From: Perkinsus olseni | Taxonomy: Eukaryota; Perkinsozoa; Perkinsida; Perkinsidae | Reading direction: 5' to 3' | DNA: 64,000 nt | NCBI GenBank assembly: GCA_013115135.1 | Contig: JABANP010000051.1 | Span: forward strand, 124,001 to 188,000 | In this document: one piece after another, positions 43,502 to 54,039 of the stretch | How the letters are laid out: each line of letters begins with the position of its first letter | Position numbering within the stretch: the stretch's first letter is position 1 | Program-made: the position numbers and the translations under genes | The notes under the pieces: model-generated | What the model was told of the DNA's origin: nothing | Databases searched by the model: none | What the model saw: only the letters and a program-made list of their open reading frames with translations

Positions 43502-44653
43502 ATTCCGCGCAGTCGCGCTTGTGCTGCTTGATACGCCGCAGCACCTACTGCCGGTGTTGGCAACGGCGCGTTGCTGAGATGTTCGAAGGAGGGACTACGT
43601 TCCGCTCGAGAGGTCTAACTAGTCTCGGCCTTGGACCACGACTGGAGCAGCTTTGAGCTGGCTGTACGCTTTGGAGCAGTACAGCACGAGCCTGTTCAGG
43701 CCATACGACGCCTGGCTCTTGCTCGAGGCCTCTTGGCTGCAAGAGCTGATGAGGTCTGCCGATATCTTCCAGCTGATGTGGAGGTGCTCAAGAATAAGCA
43801 GCTCCACAGCAGTGACTTCAGTGATAACTAGGGACGTCATAGGTGACGCGTAGAAGAATCAACATCAAATCAACACGCTAAAATACGGGAGACAACTCTT
43901 CAGAGAGACATGAACTGTCACTTCACGACCACATGGGCTTGCTCTTCGGATCGGGCAGATCCATTCGCGTCCGCAGCACTCGACGGAGCTTCTGTAAGTG
44001 ATCCAATTTAGTATCCAAAGACCTGAATCCAGCGACGAATGTGATAGATATTCCTCGTTCACGACTCATCGACCTACTTAGTGCTGTTGATGAAGATGTT
44101 CCTCTCATCGTTCCACCGGACCAGCCCCTCCATTGCGAAGTCGCTACGCGGAGGCCGGCGTGACCCGTCCGGTGACCTTCAAGGGTACTTGAAGTGCAAG
44201 CGTATACCGAAACCAAATCTCGCTACCTCGAGTACGAAGACATCAGCCCCGACGCGCTCAAGTCGTTGGTAGTCATCACTCTCGATCTAAGACGATCCGT
44301 CCTGGACGAAAAGAACTCTCGAGGGCTAGGTTCAGTGGATGGAATGTCCGAAGCTAGCCTCACCAATCTCGTGCAAAGGCAACCTTCTCAGCCACCCCGG
44401 GGCACTCGTCCAGCCCTGCCAGGGCTTCTTCAACCTGAAAAGTCAGTCATCAACGGCATGAAAGACGTACATGAAAGCTACCTCACGAGCTCTTGATCCT
44501 GGCGTATCCGGCTGATCATACTGGTGAAATCCATGGAGATCTCGGCGAGTTCATACTCCAATTGAGTTATGAGCTCAACAAGTTCACTGGTGCCAGCTCG
44601 ATACTACGAGGAGAAAAGGCGTGACACCTACTACTGCAAAGCAAAAACTCGAA
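43502..44653 (+). other. Spacer between the tRNA-Cys genes, possible exons
   Basis: Plus-strand frames with protein-like runs: about 43650-43850 (LEQYSTSLFRPYDAWLLLEA) and about 44197-44496 (RYLEYEDISPDALKSLVVIT). No family recognized and no complete model. The 16-mer TCGAGGCCTCTTGGCT near 43722 recurs near 44893, so the unit with the tRNA may be duplicated. Confidence 0.3.
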
Positions 44654-44725
44654 GGGTGTGTAGCTCAGTGGTAGAGCGGCTGACTGCAGATCAGCAGGTC
44701 CTCGGTTCAAATCCGGGCGCGCCCT
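44654..44725 (+). tRNA. tRNA-Cys (GCA), copy 2
   Basis: All 72 nt identical to copy 1, 1,224 bp away, same strand. Flanks differ apart from a few bases, so either only the gene has been kept identical or the copy is recent. Confidence 0.96.
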
Positions 44726-44992
44726 TATTCATGCTACTTGTGTGCGCTTATATCCGACGGCACTCAGTGATCCGGGGGCAGAGCGCTTCGAACGAGGCAC
44801 CCCATTGCGCGTGAGAGAGCGAGTCGATCTCTGGCCAGTCGCCGCTTGACGAGTCTGGTGAGGCAAGGCAATACCCAAGTCGTGGTCGAGGCCTCTTGGC
44901 TCCTGGTACATCGACTGGAGGGCAGACAACGCCTGAGTAGAAATACGGGATGGCAGTCATTGTAAAGAGCGACGTTCGGAGGGCGAGGGGCT

Positions 44993-46154
44993 CTACACAC
45001 AGTCGATGTAACGACCACATTGTGATTCACATCCCGAGCAGGGTTGAGGTGCGCTCACTTCGACGAGGAATGACTCTATTGTGTTCCTCTCCGCCATGAG
45101 CTCGATAACAGCTGAGGAGGTGTGATGCAAGTCCGCCCTAGAAGCCGTGGAGTCGCTTGCGATGTTTCGCAGCTCGACCTCAAGATCTCTGCCAGCAGCG
45201 AGCACCCTTATGAACTCAGTCTCCGGAAAGACGAATGGCACCTTATCCGAACTTGCTGAGCGTCACATCGCGTTTGAAGATCAGTCACTCTTTCCCTGCT
45301 CAATAGGCCATCCTTCTCTCTGTAAGAATAGTGACCTCATCGACCGACCGCGCTCCCTGGCCTCACGAGCACTGCCGAAGCTCCTTGAGTTCTCGTTCTG
45401 CCTTGGAATCTCTTGCTCTCGGCCTCCGTCACCTCCATCCGCAGCTGGTGGTTTTCCCGCCTGCCATATCCCGGCGATTACTCCAAGGATAAACGATTCT
45501 TTCTCACCGCAAGTGCTCTGCCTCATGCTCCAACCGTTGCCGATCATCGCTAACCTTCTGTAACTAAGTAGGGGCTTTCCAGCAACGCTAGCACACTGCC
45601 CGCAGACCTCCTTCGTGGCTTCTGAGAGCCGCCCAGCTAGCTCCTCTTTCGACAGAAGCAAATTCTGACATCGATCCTGAGACTTCCTCAAGGCCTGCAC
45701 CAGAGCTGAAGAAAGGGATTTTAGCGGAAGTCTCCCACTGGAAGTGGAAGAACCGACATCACCATTGTCGCTGTCAGTGGTCAAACCAGCGGCCGAACGG
45801 TTCGTCGATGAGCGCGGCCACAATGCTGGATCATCGAACTCGGCCCGGTGGCAGCTTGCACCTTACAGACGGAGAGATAGTTTCCGACTCTCCGCCCGAG
45901 TCGGGTGACCCGACGCCTACCCTTCGGCGTGTGACTCCGGCGTATAGGCGATGCGTCGAAGGCATACGATGGTGATGACGAATGTACCTAATGGGCGTTG
46001 CTGCCCGCTTTGGGAGGCAGTTAATACCTCCCTTGCTAAAGCCTCGTCCCTTCTCGTCAGATATTCTCGAGTTCGATGTAGGAAGTCGTCCGATAGTAGG
46101 TTCTCAGACATACCGCAACTACGGTGGATTGCGTTTGAGTTCACAACTCGGTAA
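44993..46154 (-). CDS. Coiled-coil protein, multi-exon
   Basis: Candidate start at Met within 46154-46030 (MSENLLSDDFLHRTREYLTR), then an intron beginning GTACAT. Exons: about 45840-45610 (SLSSALVQALRKSQDRCQNL, KEELAGRLSEATKE), about 45560-45510 (DDRQRLEHEAEHLR), about 45466-45380 (ENHQLRMEVTEAES, then KAERELKELRQC after a one-base break), about 45330-45260 (RERVTDLQTRCDAQQVR) and about 45230-45000. Introns are 45-50 nt class. Long alpha-helical rod-like protein; no further domain. It resembles the coiled-coil genes at 53-64 kb in style only. Confidence 0.5.
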
Positions 46155-46740
46155 CGAAACTCCACGACCTTGTCGGAGCGAGTGATAATACGGCACGTGT
46201 CCACGCGCGGCGGCCGAGCAATGACAACAATCATTCATTGAATAAAACATTTGCATCTCCACTGACGAGCGCTCCTGCTGCGTGGATGATATCGATGGTC
46301 ACGGATTTCGACGATCTTATCGCGATATAGCGTCGCCCGTGATGGGAAGCCAGCTTGGACTAAACTCTAGACTCGAGAGTATTTAGCAATCAACTGCCAC
46401 CGCCAATCTCTTCAAGAGTCATCCATGAGGAGCAATGAGGAGGAAAGATGATCTACAGTGGCACGATAGTAGTACTCCCCAGCACCTTGACTCTGCATCT
46501 TCCTGAAGCCGGAACACCACAACGCCTTCAATTATGGAACACTGCAGCCTTCGTCTGATAAGCCTCGCGAGGGATTCGCTAATAGATTCTCTACCGAGAC
46601 GCAATCTGCGATGTGGTGGTCACAGACCCGCACGAAGAGTGACCACGACGAACGCTAATAGCTGAACGCGTACATTGGGAACTTCATTCGCATCCTCATC
46701 TTCGCAGTGGTTGCGCCGAACAAGTATTTGGGCTTAAGGA

Positions 46741-47290
46741 TGCCCTAGTCTAGGGTCCCTAGAATCTAGGGCCTAGAATGCCCTTCTGCGCTTGTTCCTA
46801 GTCATGGCGGAACCTTGGCGAGAGGGCCGCACCGTGCGGCCCACAGATGGCTACGCTGAGATTTTATTTGTCAAATTTTGATTGCGCGACCGGGACCCGG
46901 TCACCGGGTTTTCAATACAATATGCTTATGAGAGTTTGAGTTTAAAGTTTGAGAAAGTAATTCGTCTTAGTTGAGGAGTCCTCGTGCCGAACAGTTTCCA
47001 CATTCTCTAGATTGCGCGTACTGTAGCTCATTCACTACCAATTCAAAGTTTGGAATTCACACTGAGGAGGCGACACTGTCGAGATTTTATCATTGATAAT
47101 CGCGACTCGTCACGAGTCCCTCGTGAGCCGAACGATTTCAGGGCGGGCGCCATTGCGTGCGAAGTCTCGCTCGCCCATTCTCGAAACGGTTAGATACGCG
47201 CCGGCATTGCCGGGGTTTCGGGTTGCCGGGTTCAACGGGTTGCCTAAACCCGAAACCCGCGCCACCTTGTGGCGCGGCGCCACAAGGGCG
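46741..47290. repeat. Second hairpin field, with a five-step reflection chain
   Basis: Gene-free DNA. At 46743-46777 one arm family (CCCTAG and its complement) is reflected five times: successive perfect hairpins share arms, each pair separated by one base. Then a 9-bp hairpin at 46824-46842 (left arm GGGCCGCAC), 7-bp at 46888-46902, 6-bp at 47201-47213, an 8-bp one with 3-nt loop at 47258-47276 and, overlapping it, an 11-bp hairpin with one-base loop at 47265-47287 (left arm CCTTGTGGCGC). A similar pair lies at 45895-45914. Confidence 0.9.
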
Positions 47291-47405
47291 CATGTTCGGT
47301 AACGGCGAAAGAGTTCATCGGTGTCACCGATTCGGTGGGGTTGAATGCGGCTCTAGTATATTCCCTTCTTAGGCTATTTAACGTCCACTAGTCTTTCGAG
47401 ACCCA

Positions 47406-48041
47406 ATGAATCTCACCCTTCTACTGGCTCCCTTTTTCCAGAACGCGGACCCGATCGCGGAAGAGAAGCCGTTGGTGTGCCCCAAAGTGCTGCCGGAGTT
47501 CGCGCGTCTCTGCGTGAGGCAATGCTACGAGGACAGCGACTGCGGTAGTAGCGTGGCTTCTCAGAACTCTTGTAACTGGTTCACGTATCGTTTTTTCTCC
47601 AGAGGGCGACAGAGTGTGCTGTGGCACTGATTGTGGTGGGGTTTGTATTGACGGCGTGCCTCCAGAGGAAGTTACGACGCCTCAGCCGATCGTCGAGGAG
47701 CTCTTGGTATGTCCAGTGGTCTTCCCCGACGCTTCGAGTGGTTGTGTAGAGGCGACCTGCTCGGAGGATATGCCTTGCGGTGAGTGAGGGCTTCTTGGCC
47801 AGTCAACACACGTTACGCTTAGCCGTCGAGTCTATGGGACTTGTTTTCCTCTTCAGGTGGCAATGAGCTGTGCTGTCACAACGGCTGCGTGAGCACTTGC
47901 GTAGCCGGTATCAGGGCAGAGGAGGCCTTGAAGGACCTCACACAGAGCACCATGGCCATCGAGGAGAACCCATCTGGAGCTACTCGTGAAGTATCACTAT
48001 TTGTAGGCGTGCCCCTTATCGGCCTTTTATTCCATTATTGA
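47406..48041 (+). CDS. Secreted protein with two WAP domains and GPI-type tail
   Basis: WAP (four-disulfide core) domains commonly inhibit serine proteases or kill bacteria. Exons 47406-47544, 47604-47779, 47857-48041, GT-AG introns of 59 and 77 nt, each splitting a WAP domain at the same place (after Cys 4). Signal peptide MNLTLLLAPFF. WAP 1: LVCPKVLPEFARLC through VCCGTDCGG; WAP 2: LLVCPVVFPDASSGC through LCCHNGCVSTC; eight Cys each. The C-terminus NPSGAT then a hydrophobic end fits a GPI signal. Exon 2 is one G short at 47637-47641 (GGTGGG where the motif needs GGTGGGG), breaking the frame; a homopolymer miscall is likely. First of the cluster. Confidence 0.8.
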
Positions 48042-48150
48042 TTGAAGTACCATGATCGAATTAATCGCGATTGCAAAGTTGTCTCATGATGATCAACTCT
48101 TGTCTGTTGCGTTGAAAAGCGTCGATCACCTTTTGGCAGATTATATTCCA

Positions 48151-48803
48151 ATGAGATCGTTGCCATATTTTTTGTTGAAAATCATTGATATCGCTGCCTC
48201 ACCGGACGCCCTCGTTTACCCGGCAGCCATGTCACATGGCTCATGTGGTACTGAGTTGATGTGGGATAAACGTGACTCACGTAACGTGAATGCCGATTCT
48301 ATTTACGTCATCCCTTCAATTTCGTGAGTACCATTTCATCAGCCCTTATCACCACTAGCCAGTCACTGACCAGTTCGCCACTGTGTCGAATCCCTGCTTT
48401 CTAAACGATAGCGGTTCTGGGTGAGCCTCCCGATTTGCCGCAGTCTTGTGACAATGCCCTGCCCCTTTGCCTATCTCCCAGCATGTGCGGCCGGCATATT
48501 CGGTGGAGCCAGGAGTGCTGGCAGCTGTAGATCATCGATACTGGACCTATTCAGCGACCATGAGTGTGGTTGGGTAGTCGTGATTGGGGGTTGCTTCTTA
48601 GACGGGTCATATTATTCAATCTCAGATCTGTTCCGCTGCTGGTGTTGGGGATTCGGGACCTCGCGAATGACAAGTTGCCATTCACTCATCGATCGATGGC
48701 TTACCTAGCAGCGGGAAGCATTAGCCTGGTTATGGGGGCGTATCTTCTAGTCAGGAAGCCATGGTTGCGCACAGCGAAGAATTTACAGGATGACACATGG
48801 TGA
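48151..48803 (+). pseudogene. Decayed WAP-family paralogue invaded by hairpins
   Basis: The leader MRSLPYFLLKIIDIAASPDA matches that of the gene at 49416, and about 100 bp of upstream DNA matches too, so it is a duplicate. Where the paralogue continues LVCPPL, this copy reads LVYPAA and then runs into one-base-loop hairpins at 48226-48240 and 48270-48289. No WAP cysteines follow. Downstream there is Cys-rich sequence on the same strand and a possible membrane anchor (MAYLAAGSISLVMGAYLLVR) ending at 48803; this may be a diverged secreted protein rather than debris. Confidence 0.5.
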
Positions 48804-48825
48804 AGGTGGTATGATTGGATTCTGT

Positions 48826-48853
48826 TAGGAGTCCTATCATAGGAGTCCTATCA
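48826..48853 (+). repeat. Tandem 14-mer of a palindromic word
   Basis: TAGGAGTCCTATCA twice in a row; each unit contains the palindrome AGGAGTCCT-like core. Confidence 0.9.
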
Positions 48854-48943
48854 GCCATTTCACAGTTTTTTCTCATGCATTCTCGTCGAGTTGCTGAGAT
48901 TGGAGAGAGCGCTTTTCCCAGGATACTTGTTGCCAATCGCTCC

Positions 48944-49302
48944 ATGAGGATCGCACTCCTTTTGCCTCTAATCTTGAAGACCATCACAGCCGCTGATGAT
49001 GCCGGGTCGGAGCCATTGGTGTGCCCGCCGGTGCTGTCAGGCACAGCGGGGATCTGCGTGGAGATGTGCTCGGAGGAGCAGCCCTGTGGTAAGAGAGTGG
49101 CTTCTCTTAATTGTTGACGGTATTCTCCGCAGGTGGCGAGGAGATGTGCTGCCCCAATGGTTGTGGACACTTGTGCATGGCCGGCGTCACAGAAGAGGAG
49201 GCTGAGCAGATTCGCCAAGCTCAGGACAACCCATCTGGAGCTACTCGAGCGGTACCATTACTCGTAGGCGTGTCGGTTATCGGCCTTTTATTCCATCTCT
49301 GA
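48944..49302 (+). CDS. Secreted single-WAP protein with GPI-type tail, 104 aa
   Basis: Intact. Exons 48944-49088 and 49133-49302, 44-nt GT-AG intron, splitting the WAP domain after Cys 4 as in the neighbour. Signal peptide MRIALLLPLILKTITA; WAP: LVCPPVLSGTAGICVEMC, then EEMCCPNGCGHLC, all eight cysteines. The tail DNPSGATRAVPLLVGVSVIG with a short hydrophobic end suggests GPI anchoring. The last exon and 3' flank are near-copies of the first WAP gene. Probably a surface or secreted protease inhibitor; target unknown. Confidence 0.9.
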
Positions 49303-49415
49303 TCGAAGTAGAATGATCGAATTAATCGCGTGAATGCAAAGTTGTGTCATGATGATCAACTCTTGTCTGTTGCGTTGAAAACAGCATACAGCAACTTCTT
49401 GCAGATTTTAATTCT

Positions 49416-50501
49416 ATGAGATCATTGTCATACATTTTGTTAAATATCATCGTGACCGTCGTCGCTGCCTCCTCGAATGCCCTCGTCTGTCCACCGCTCA
49501 TACCGGGCCAGGGAGGCATTTGTATGGAGGCTTGCTCGGAAAGGCAGCCTTGTGGTAGTCAGGGTGGGTGACTGGGTTGATGAGGGCAAACGTGAGCATG
49601 GACGTAACTCCGTCGCCAAGCGGGGGGTCTTCTCTCGATGCTCGTCGCTGTTGACAACTGGAAATGACGCGATCGTCCTTCACTGCTGTTCTCGTTCGTG
49701 GTAGTAGTTCGCTCCCTCCGAGCATTCGTTTGCGGTACTCCCTCAGCAAGGGGCTTAGCCTAGCAGTGTCAGGCGTGTTGGAGCTAGTGAAATGGGTAGG
49801 TCGTCGGAATGAGGATGGTATCATCGGTCGCTCTTGGTACCATCATCCAAGGATCATAGAGTAGATTTGTCGGTCATCTTGTTTTGTATTCAGCCCAACC
49901 AGGAGAGTTGTGCTGTTCCAACGGCTGCGGCAAAGTGTGTAAGGTTGGTGTAACACAGGCGGAGTATGACAAGCTTGCCGACTTCAATAAGCGCAGTATC
50001 ACCGGATGTAAGCTTCAACCTAAGATACGCTGCTGAGCTCGTCACTTTCAGTCTCGTTGATGATAGACTTCAACGACAATGCTGATTTGGATGAGATTGC
50101 GGCCAACCTGGTATGTTTATTCTAGTAGGGATGTCAAAGTAGCTGTGTTCGTTGCAGAAGTCTGAGAAACTAGGCAAGATCTTCCCTGCCTCGACGGAAT
50201 CTCCGAACGTGAGCATTCTGCATGCTCTCAAAATGGCCATTGTTAAAGTCAAGGTAAGCTCCAAACCTAGGATGTTCTGCATCGTGGCTTATTGGGTTGG
50301 TCCATGCAGACCTCGGAGCGGGAAGATGCGGATGCTTTGGAAGACTTTGTGAAGGGTATTCCGGCCGTCAGCGCTGCGACTAAGTCTATGGAGATCGAGT
50401 GGGACTACGCGAAGGACTCGGCGGTCGTTGGACGGGGTAGTAGTCCTTCTTCATCTCACACCGAAGGCCGACAAAAGGTTGGCCAGGAGGCGCGATTCTA
50501 A
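49416..50501 (+). CDS. WAP-domain protein with a different C-terminal module, 196 aa
   Basis: Intact. Exons 49416-49554, 49903-50007, 50052-50110, 50158-50253, 50310-50501; introns 348, 44, 47 and 56 nt; all joins in frame. Signal peptide MRSLSYILLNIIVTVVAA; WAP: LVCPPLIPGQGGICMEAC, then ELCCSNGCGKVC, eight Cys. Instead of the GPI tail of its neighbours it continues about 140 residues: acidic/hydrophobic (MIDFNDNADLDEIAANLKSE, SILHALKMAIVKVK) and a Ser/Lys-rich end. That half looks unrelated to the neighbours, so the gene is a chimera made by exon joining, or the others lost it. Function of the tail unknown. Confidence 0.88.
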
Positions 50502-50689
50502 CCAGCCTTGGCGTGGCTTGAGCATTGATTTCTCTCTGGCCAGGACCCGCGGAAGTTGAAGAAATGTGATTCATCCTCTCCGGCAGAGAGCGGTCCATTT
50601 TGGATTGAAAGGCGCCTGTTATTATTAGGACTTGAGAATGTTGCGTTGAAGTTGTTAAGTTAGTTGGCACTCGACCCGCCAAGTCCTGA

Positions 50690-52738
50690 GCAAATACGAA
50701 CGTCAAAGTGGTGATAGCATCTATGCATTCAATGGCGCCTCGGCACCGTAGAGATACGCGGTCATGGGGGATGACTGGAAAGTCTATCAGCTTCCCTTCT
50801 CTCCCCTCTACGAGGTCCATTGACGATACCTTAGACGTTCATCAACGATACTGACTCTGGTTGACTCTGAGTACCCTCTTCTTTTACTAGGTTATCACGA
50901 GTCCCTTCTTTAATAATTTTCTATACTTCAGCCTCGCGTCTGACCAGTACAAAGATTCTCCGGATAGAGTACTTAAAGCTGTCCATCTTCCCTGCAATTT
51001 CGCCATGGTGTTGGAGCCCGGCTGATTGAGACCAACGCAACACCCGAGTTTTGCCCTCTGGAATCCGATCTGCTGTCTCCTTGCCATCCGCCGCGTAGCT
51101 TCTTATCGGAGCGAGATAGGACATGGGGAATGTACACCAGAATGATATTCAGATCCAAGGCTTTAGACTTTTTTCGTAACTGGGGTTCACGATACGCGTC
51201 TAAGGATCGATTATAGGCCATAGCATTGCGCATGCGTGCAAACACGTTTTGGCTGAAGTCACTGGTTTGGGTCAGCCTATTAGTCCTTCCCTTGTACTCA
51301 CTTCTAGTCCATACTTTGTCGGCTATTACTTCCAGTGCGATCCAACGGCTACCCGCGCGAGCAAAAGAGTGTGGAAGTTCGACAAGTCCTTCACTTTAGT
51401 CGATAATTACTTGTCACTGCAAATTTGACCACCGCCGCCGGTCTTCTCGCTCCTCTAACGGCGTCCCTAGGTATACACACGCGGAGCTACTGGCTGCGGC
51501 GGGCGAGTCTGACTCCCTTTGCAGAGCATCGGGCGAAGACAAGTTGTGTTCACTCGATGCTTCAAGAACCGCGCAGCCTACTTCAAAGGCTACTGTCTCA
51601 TCTGTACATATTCGAAGGGGAGAGTCCACACCAGCGCCTCGACGGAACTGGGGACGATTAAAGTGCTGAGGCCTTCCGGGCTCCGAGTCCAAGTGCTCGG
51701 TCCGCAAGTTCCGAGCCTTGGATTCCAAGAGCTCATTGATTTTAGTGTAATCCCTCGGAGAAGTCGATCTCCAGTGCTCTTTCGCCGAGGACTCGGTCCG
51801 AGTTAGTTTCCTCGATTTAAAACGCTACCACCGATATCAACTCCACCTCGGGAAGGCACTCACTTGTCAGATGTGTCCTGAGTAATTCGTGAGGAGTTCA
51901 CGTGGCAGTTGCCCCGCGACTCGCACGAACTTTTTGGGATTCCGTGGTGAAGGCTCGCTGGTTTTCTGCAGTGAGTGTCCGTTGTTGGCGTGGCCTTGGT
52001 GGGGCTTGGAAAAGCTTTCGTGGGAGTAGAAAGAGTCCGAGAATTTTGTGAACTCGGGACTCTCAAAACTTGGCACTGTACTCGAGAAACGGGAAATCCC
52101 CTCACTCGGAATCGAGTTAAGGAAATTCCGAGCTCGAGGAAGAGCGCAGATTTTTTAGAGCACTTTCATTCGTCCTTTCCATCCGAGCTCGATGAAGCAG
52201 CTCTCCGGAGTACTTCAACTCGGAGCACTTCCATCGACGCTGTACTATCGGGGCAGCGCTAGTGCCCAATTCGTTTGTACTGATTCGGAAGTTAGATCGC
52301 TCGAACGAAGCAACAGTAGTGCTGCTGCTGGGGTAACCTGGAGATCCTCGAGTCGCCTAGTTATTCGGCTACTGTTGCCGTGCCCGCTGTCGCTCGCCGA
52401 TGTATTGTGATACTGTCCACTGCTAGGCATTAGTGATCTATCATTCAACTGTGGATGATGAATTGAGATTTGATAAGCGATTGAGATTAACCTCCTATAT
52501 CTGGGTATTGTGTTCCCTGGATTACAGCTACTCACTCGCTGCCTATCCTTTCTTCGTGCCCTTGGACTTCAACATTTTCTCTCCACAGTTTTGCCATCCT
52601 TCCTAGCTGTGATGCCGATATCAGGTGAAAACCTTGGGCACGCGTGCCAGGATCGATACCATCGATTCCGCTATTATGACTCAGTAGTCCACTAATGATG
52701 AGTTGAGGGCCTTGCTGCCGTTCTGGGGATGTTCGCAT
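50690..52738 (-). CDS. Possible minus-strand gene, disordered protein
   Basis: Minus-strand open stretches with Ser/Thr/Pro-rich, low-structure sequence: 52738-52532 (SQLGRMAKLWRENVEVQ), 52535-52300, 52080-51867 (FPSPTKATPTTDTHCRKP), 51728-51414 (ELLESKARNLRTEHLDSEPG) and 51245-50973. They may be exons of one gene, but splice joins were not established and plus-strand frames are also open in places. A GC-rich block with many CTCGG/CCGAG words lies at 51.66-52.2 kb. Confidence 0.25.
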
Positions 52739-53547
52739 GCAGTAAGATTCTCACGATTTCTAAAGGTTGAGGAGAACGCCTTTACGGCTATCCTAAAATC
52801 ACCGAAAGTCCCCGACTCGCAGTGGTCCGAGTGGAACTTGTTATCTTGCGTTATTTCGAGCGCGAGTCTTTTTCCTCATCGGTGGAAGCATCTAGTGGAC
52901 TGCGCGGAGGAGGGCTGAGAGATGCCTGGCCCAAGTTTCATCTCCAAACACTCATTCCTGACGGACGAAAACGCTCCCAGAGTTTGGAATCCAAACTCAC
53001 TCGCGGCGAAGTGGAGCACCTTTGCGTATAGCCGACGTGCATGAGAAATTCTATTCTCAGCACAAGCCAACGCTCATCCTTTCCGGTGACAATCTCACAT
53101 TCGCCGCGATCATCATGCTGTTGTAGTGCAGTGTCCCCAATCGTTTCCAGTTCCGATGTCTACCAAGCAGGTGATGATTAGAGCCTCAGCTGCTCTCGTT
53201 GTCGGACTGCTTTCTAACCTGCCCTCCTCAAGGTGAGCGGGGCAGTCTGCGGGATGGGCTGTGTGAGAACTCTAGTCGTTGAGGAGTTATGGCGCTTGTA
53301 GCCTGGCCAGGTCCCTTTCGAAGCTCTGACTAGAACTCGTCCGTCAGCAGCATCCTTCCTGAGATAGTTTGTCATCATATTGATCAGGGCTACCCAGAGA
53401 TGGACTACACCAGTGGCTTCTACGCGGACAGCAATACCACAATTTGTCGTTTTCACAATTATCGCTTCGCTACAGAGCAGTATGAAGAATTGAAATTCAC
53501 CGTGAGGGAGGACGCCGTGAGAACACGATCAATCCACTGTCCCACGA

Positions 53548-54039
53548 ATGGCGGTCGGAAAGCGTTCTCGGCTGTGTAAGGGGTGGATCAATAGCATCTT
53601 CCCGACCATCAATCCCCTCATCGTCATCGTTCTTCTCTACGATTCAGGTGGTCTGAGGAAACCCACCCTCCAACGATATGATCCTCACTACCCACACCCT
53701 GGCCCAATTTGGGATGCTAGAAAACATCCTCCCCTCCCTGTTGATGTCGGCCTGGACCCATTCCATGGCGGCTACGCGGCTTCTTATCGCACTCAGAAGA
53801 ACATACTCTACTCGGCTACTAGGGAACACCCACAAGTATTCGTGAACTCTCAGATTGTGTTGGCGATGGTGTACTCGGAGGCGTATAGAGACCTGGCAGA
53901 CACCATTAAGACCATTGAAGAGGTATGCACGAACGTTCTCGACGACATTAGCAACCATTTCGGCATGTTCGACCAACTTTGCCAGAAAGTCCACCGAATT
54001 GCCGAGAGAGCTTCGTCGAGGTCTCCTAGGAGGTGGTGA
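53548..54039 (+). CDS. Unknown protein exon(s), plus strand
   Basis: Open frame of 163 codons. The N-terminal 25 or so may be intronic (an acceptor at about 53646 ends in CAG). The rest is a Pro/His/Tyr-rich region (QRYDPHYPHPGPIWDARKHP) followed by a clear amphipathic helix (AYRDLADTIKTIEEVCTNVL, ISNHFGMFDQLCQKVHRIAE). The opposite strand is open for longer (257 codons) but with poor composition. Part of a larger plus-strand gene is likely. Confidence 0.4.
   Translation: MAVGKRSRLCKGWINSIFPTINPLIVIVLLYDSGGLRKPTLQRYDPHYPHPGPIWDARKHPPLPVDVGLDPFHGGYAASYRTQKNILYSATREHPQVFVNSQIVLAMVYSEAYRDLADTIKTIEEVCTNVLDDISNHFGMFDQLCQKVHRIAERASSRSPRRW

Noticed and set aside
47604..47779. Real loss of the first WAP domain
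   Set aside because: A single G missing in a G run explains the break, and the frame on both sides keeps all eight cysteines; kept as probable miscall rather than true pseudogene.
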